A stretch of 64,000 nucleotides of DNA, from the NCBI RefSeq assembly GCF_033807715.1, contig NC_084589.1, positions 55,033,566 through 55,097,565 on the forward strand. The letters are read 5' to 3'. The position numbers and the translations under genes were made by a program. Of the stretch, positions 63,772 to 64,000 are shown piece by piece; positions within the stretch are counted from its first letter, which is position 1; each line of letters opens with the position of its first letter. The DNA is from Cololabis saira. Its lineage: Eukaryota > Chordata > Actinopteri > Beloniformes > Belonidae. The notes beneath the pieces are model-generated. The model was not told the origin of the DNA, made no database searches, and saw only the letters and a program-made list of their open reading frames with translations.

Positions 63772-64000
63772 GGTCTAAAAACCGGTTCCTTCTACTTCCC
63801 GGGAGGGTCGGTGAACTACAGCGGCCAGTCGCTGCACCGGTCGGTGCCGCAGGAGGCCCGCCGGCCCAACGACAACGAGACCGAGTGGCAGCAGAACATC
63901 GAGACGGTGCTGGGCTGGTTCTCCAAGGAGAACTTCAACCTGGTGACGCTTTACTTCAACGAGCCGGACAACGTGGGCCACCGCGTGGGCCCGGACACCC
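63772..64000 (+). CDS. enpp7: ENPP7-type alkaline sphingomyelinase, exon 3 (partial at window end)
   Basis: Acceptor TTGGTTTCTAG before 63,772, phase 0. It encodes GLKTGSFYFPGGSVNYSGQS and, near the end, NLVTLYFNEPDNVGHRVGP. This gives the second metal-site Asp (residue 197) and His (201) of the EPDxxGH motif, at the spacing expected for ENPP7 from Asp37, Thr73 and Asn94. Predicted glycosylation sites are NYS (146) and NET (166). The frame is open to the window edge; the rest of the catalytic domain and the C-terminal anchor are not in view. Confidence 0.92.

Overview
The window looks like nuclear DNA of a ray-finned fish, probably a percomorph-like teleost. It has intron-containing vertebrate genes (mrps12, an enpp7-type ectoenzyme, a C2H2 zinc-finger gene). 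It also has dense fish-type repeats: hAT-like MITEs with 8-bp target duplications, foldback elements, L1/Tx1-like and L2/Rex-like LINE remnants, and a Ty3/gypsy element whose integrase precedes reverse transcriptase, an order known as Gmr1-like and first described from cod. The species cannot be named from this sequence alone.

Layout. 1-1.3 kb: repeats and the first coding exon of an unidentified minus-strand gene that runs off the left edge, with an NRF1-type site. 1.4-4.7 kb: repeats and LINE debris. 4.8-37.4 kb: a minus-strand C2H2 zinc-finger gene that I reassembled from splice sites. Seven exons have matching phases and give one open frame of about 761 codons with 16 fingers. One intron (about 22.3 kb, 11,729-34,043) is filled by alternating satellite arrays. 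Array B is a 16/18-bp minisatellite and array A is a degenerate 12-bp CGTACG/CGTGCG repeat. 38.4-41.7 kb: possible promoter, an L2-like LINE, and a 2-kb decamer array. 41.8-43.3 kb: mrps12 (two coding exons, minus). 42.4-55.2 kb: MITEs, foldback elements, LINE fragments, TA microsatellites. 55.2-64 kb: the 5' half of an enpp7-type gene (plus strand, three exons seen, running off the right edge). Its first intron carries a 5.4-kb LTR retrotransposon whose RT and most of RNase H are deleted.

Most unusual signal: in two unrelated genes, exon-intron boundaries have themselves been tandemly amplified. The enpp7 exon-2 donor is present 13 times and its acceptor about nine times, and the exon-1 donor twice. 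A zinc-finger exon is flanked by nine copies of its acceptor and ten of its donor, and carries a coding tandem repeat as well. The zinc-finger intron that swelled to 22 kb has its satellite starting about 11 bp from a splice donor. I call these splice-site minisatellites. Whether the pattern is genome-wide, and whether the extra sites are used, cannot be told from one window.

The two complete gene models rest on matching splice sites, phases and family similarity read by eye. No alignment or expression data were available.
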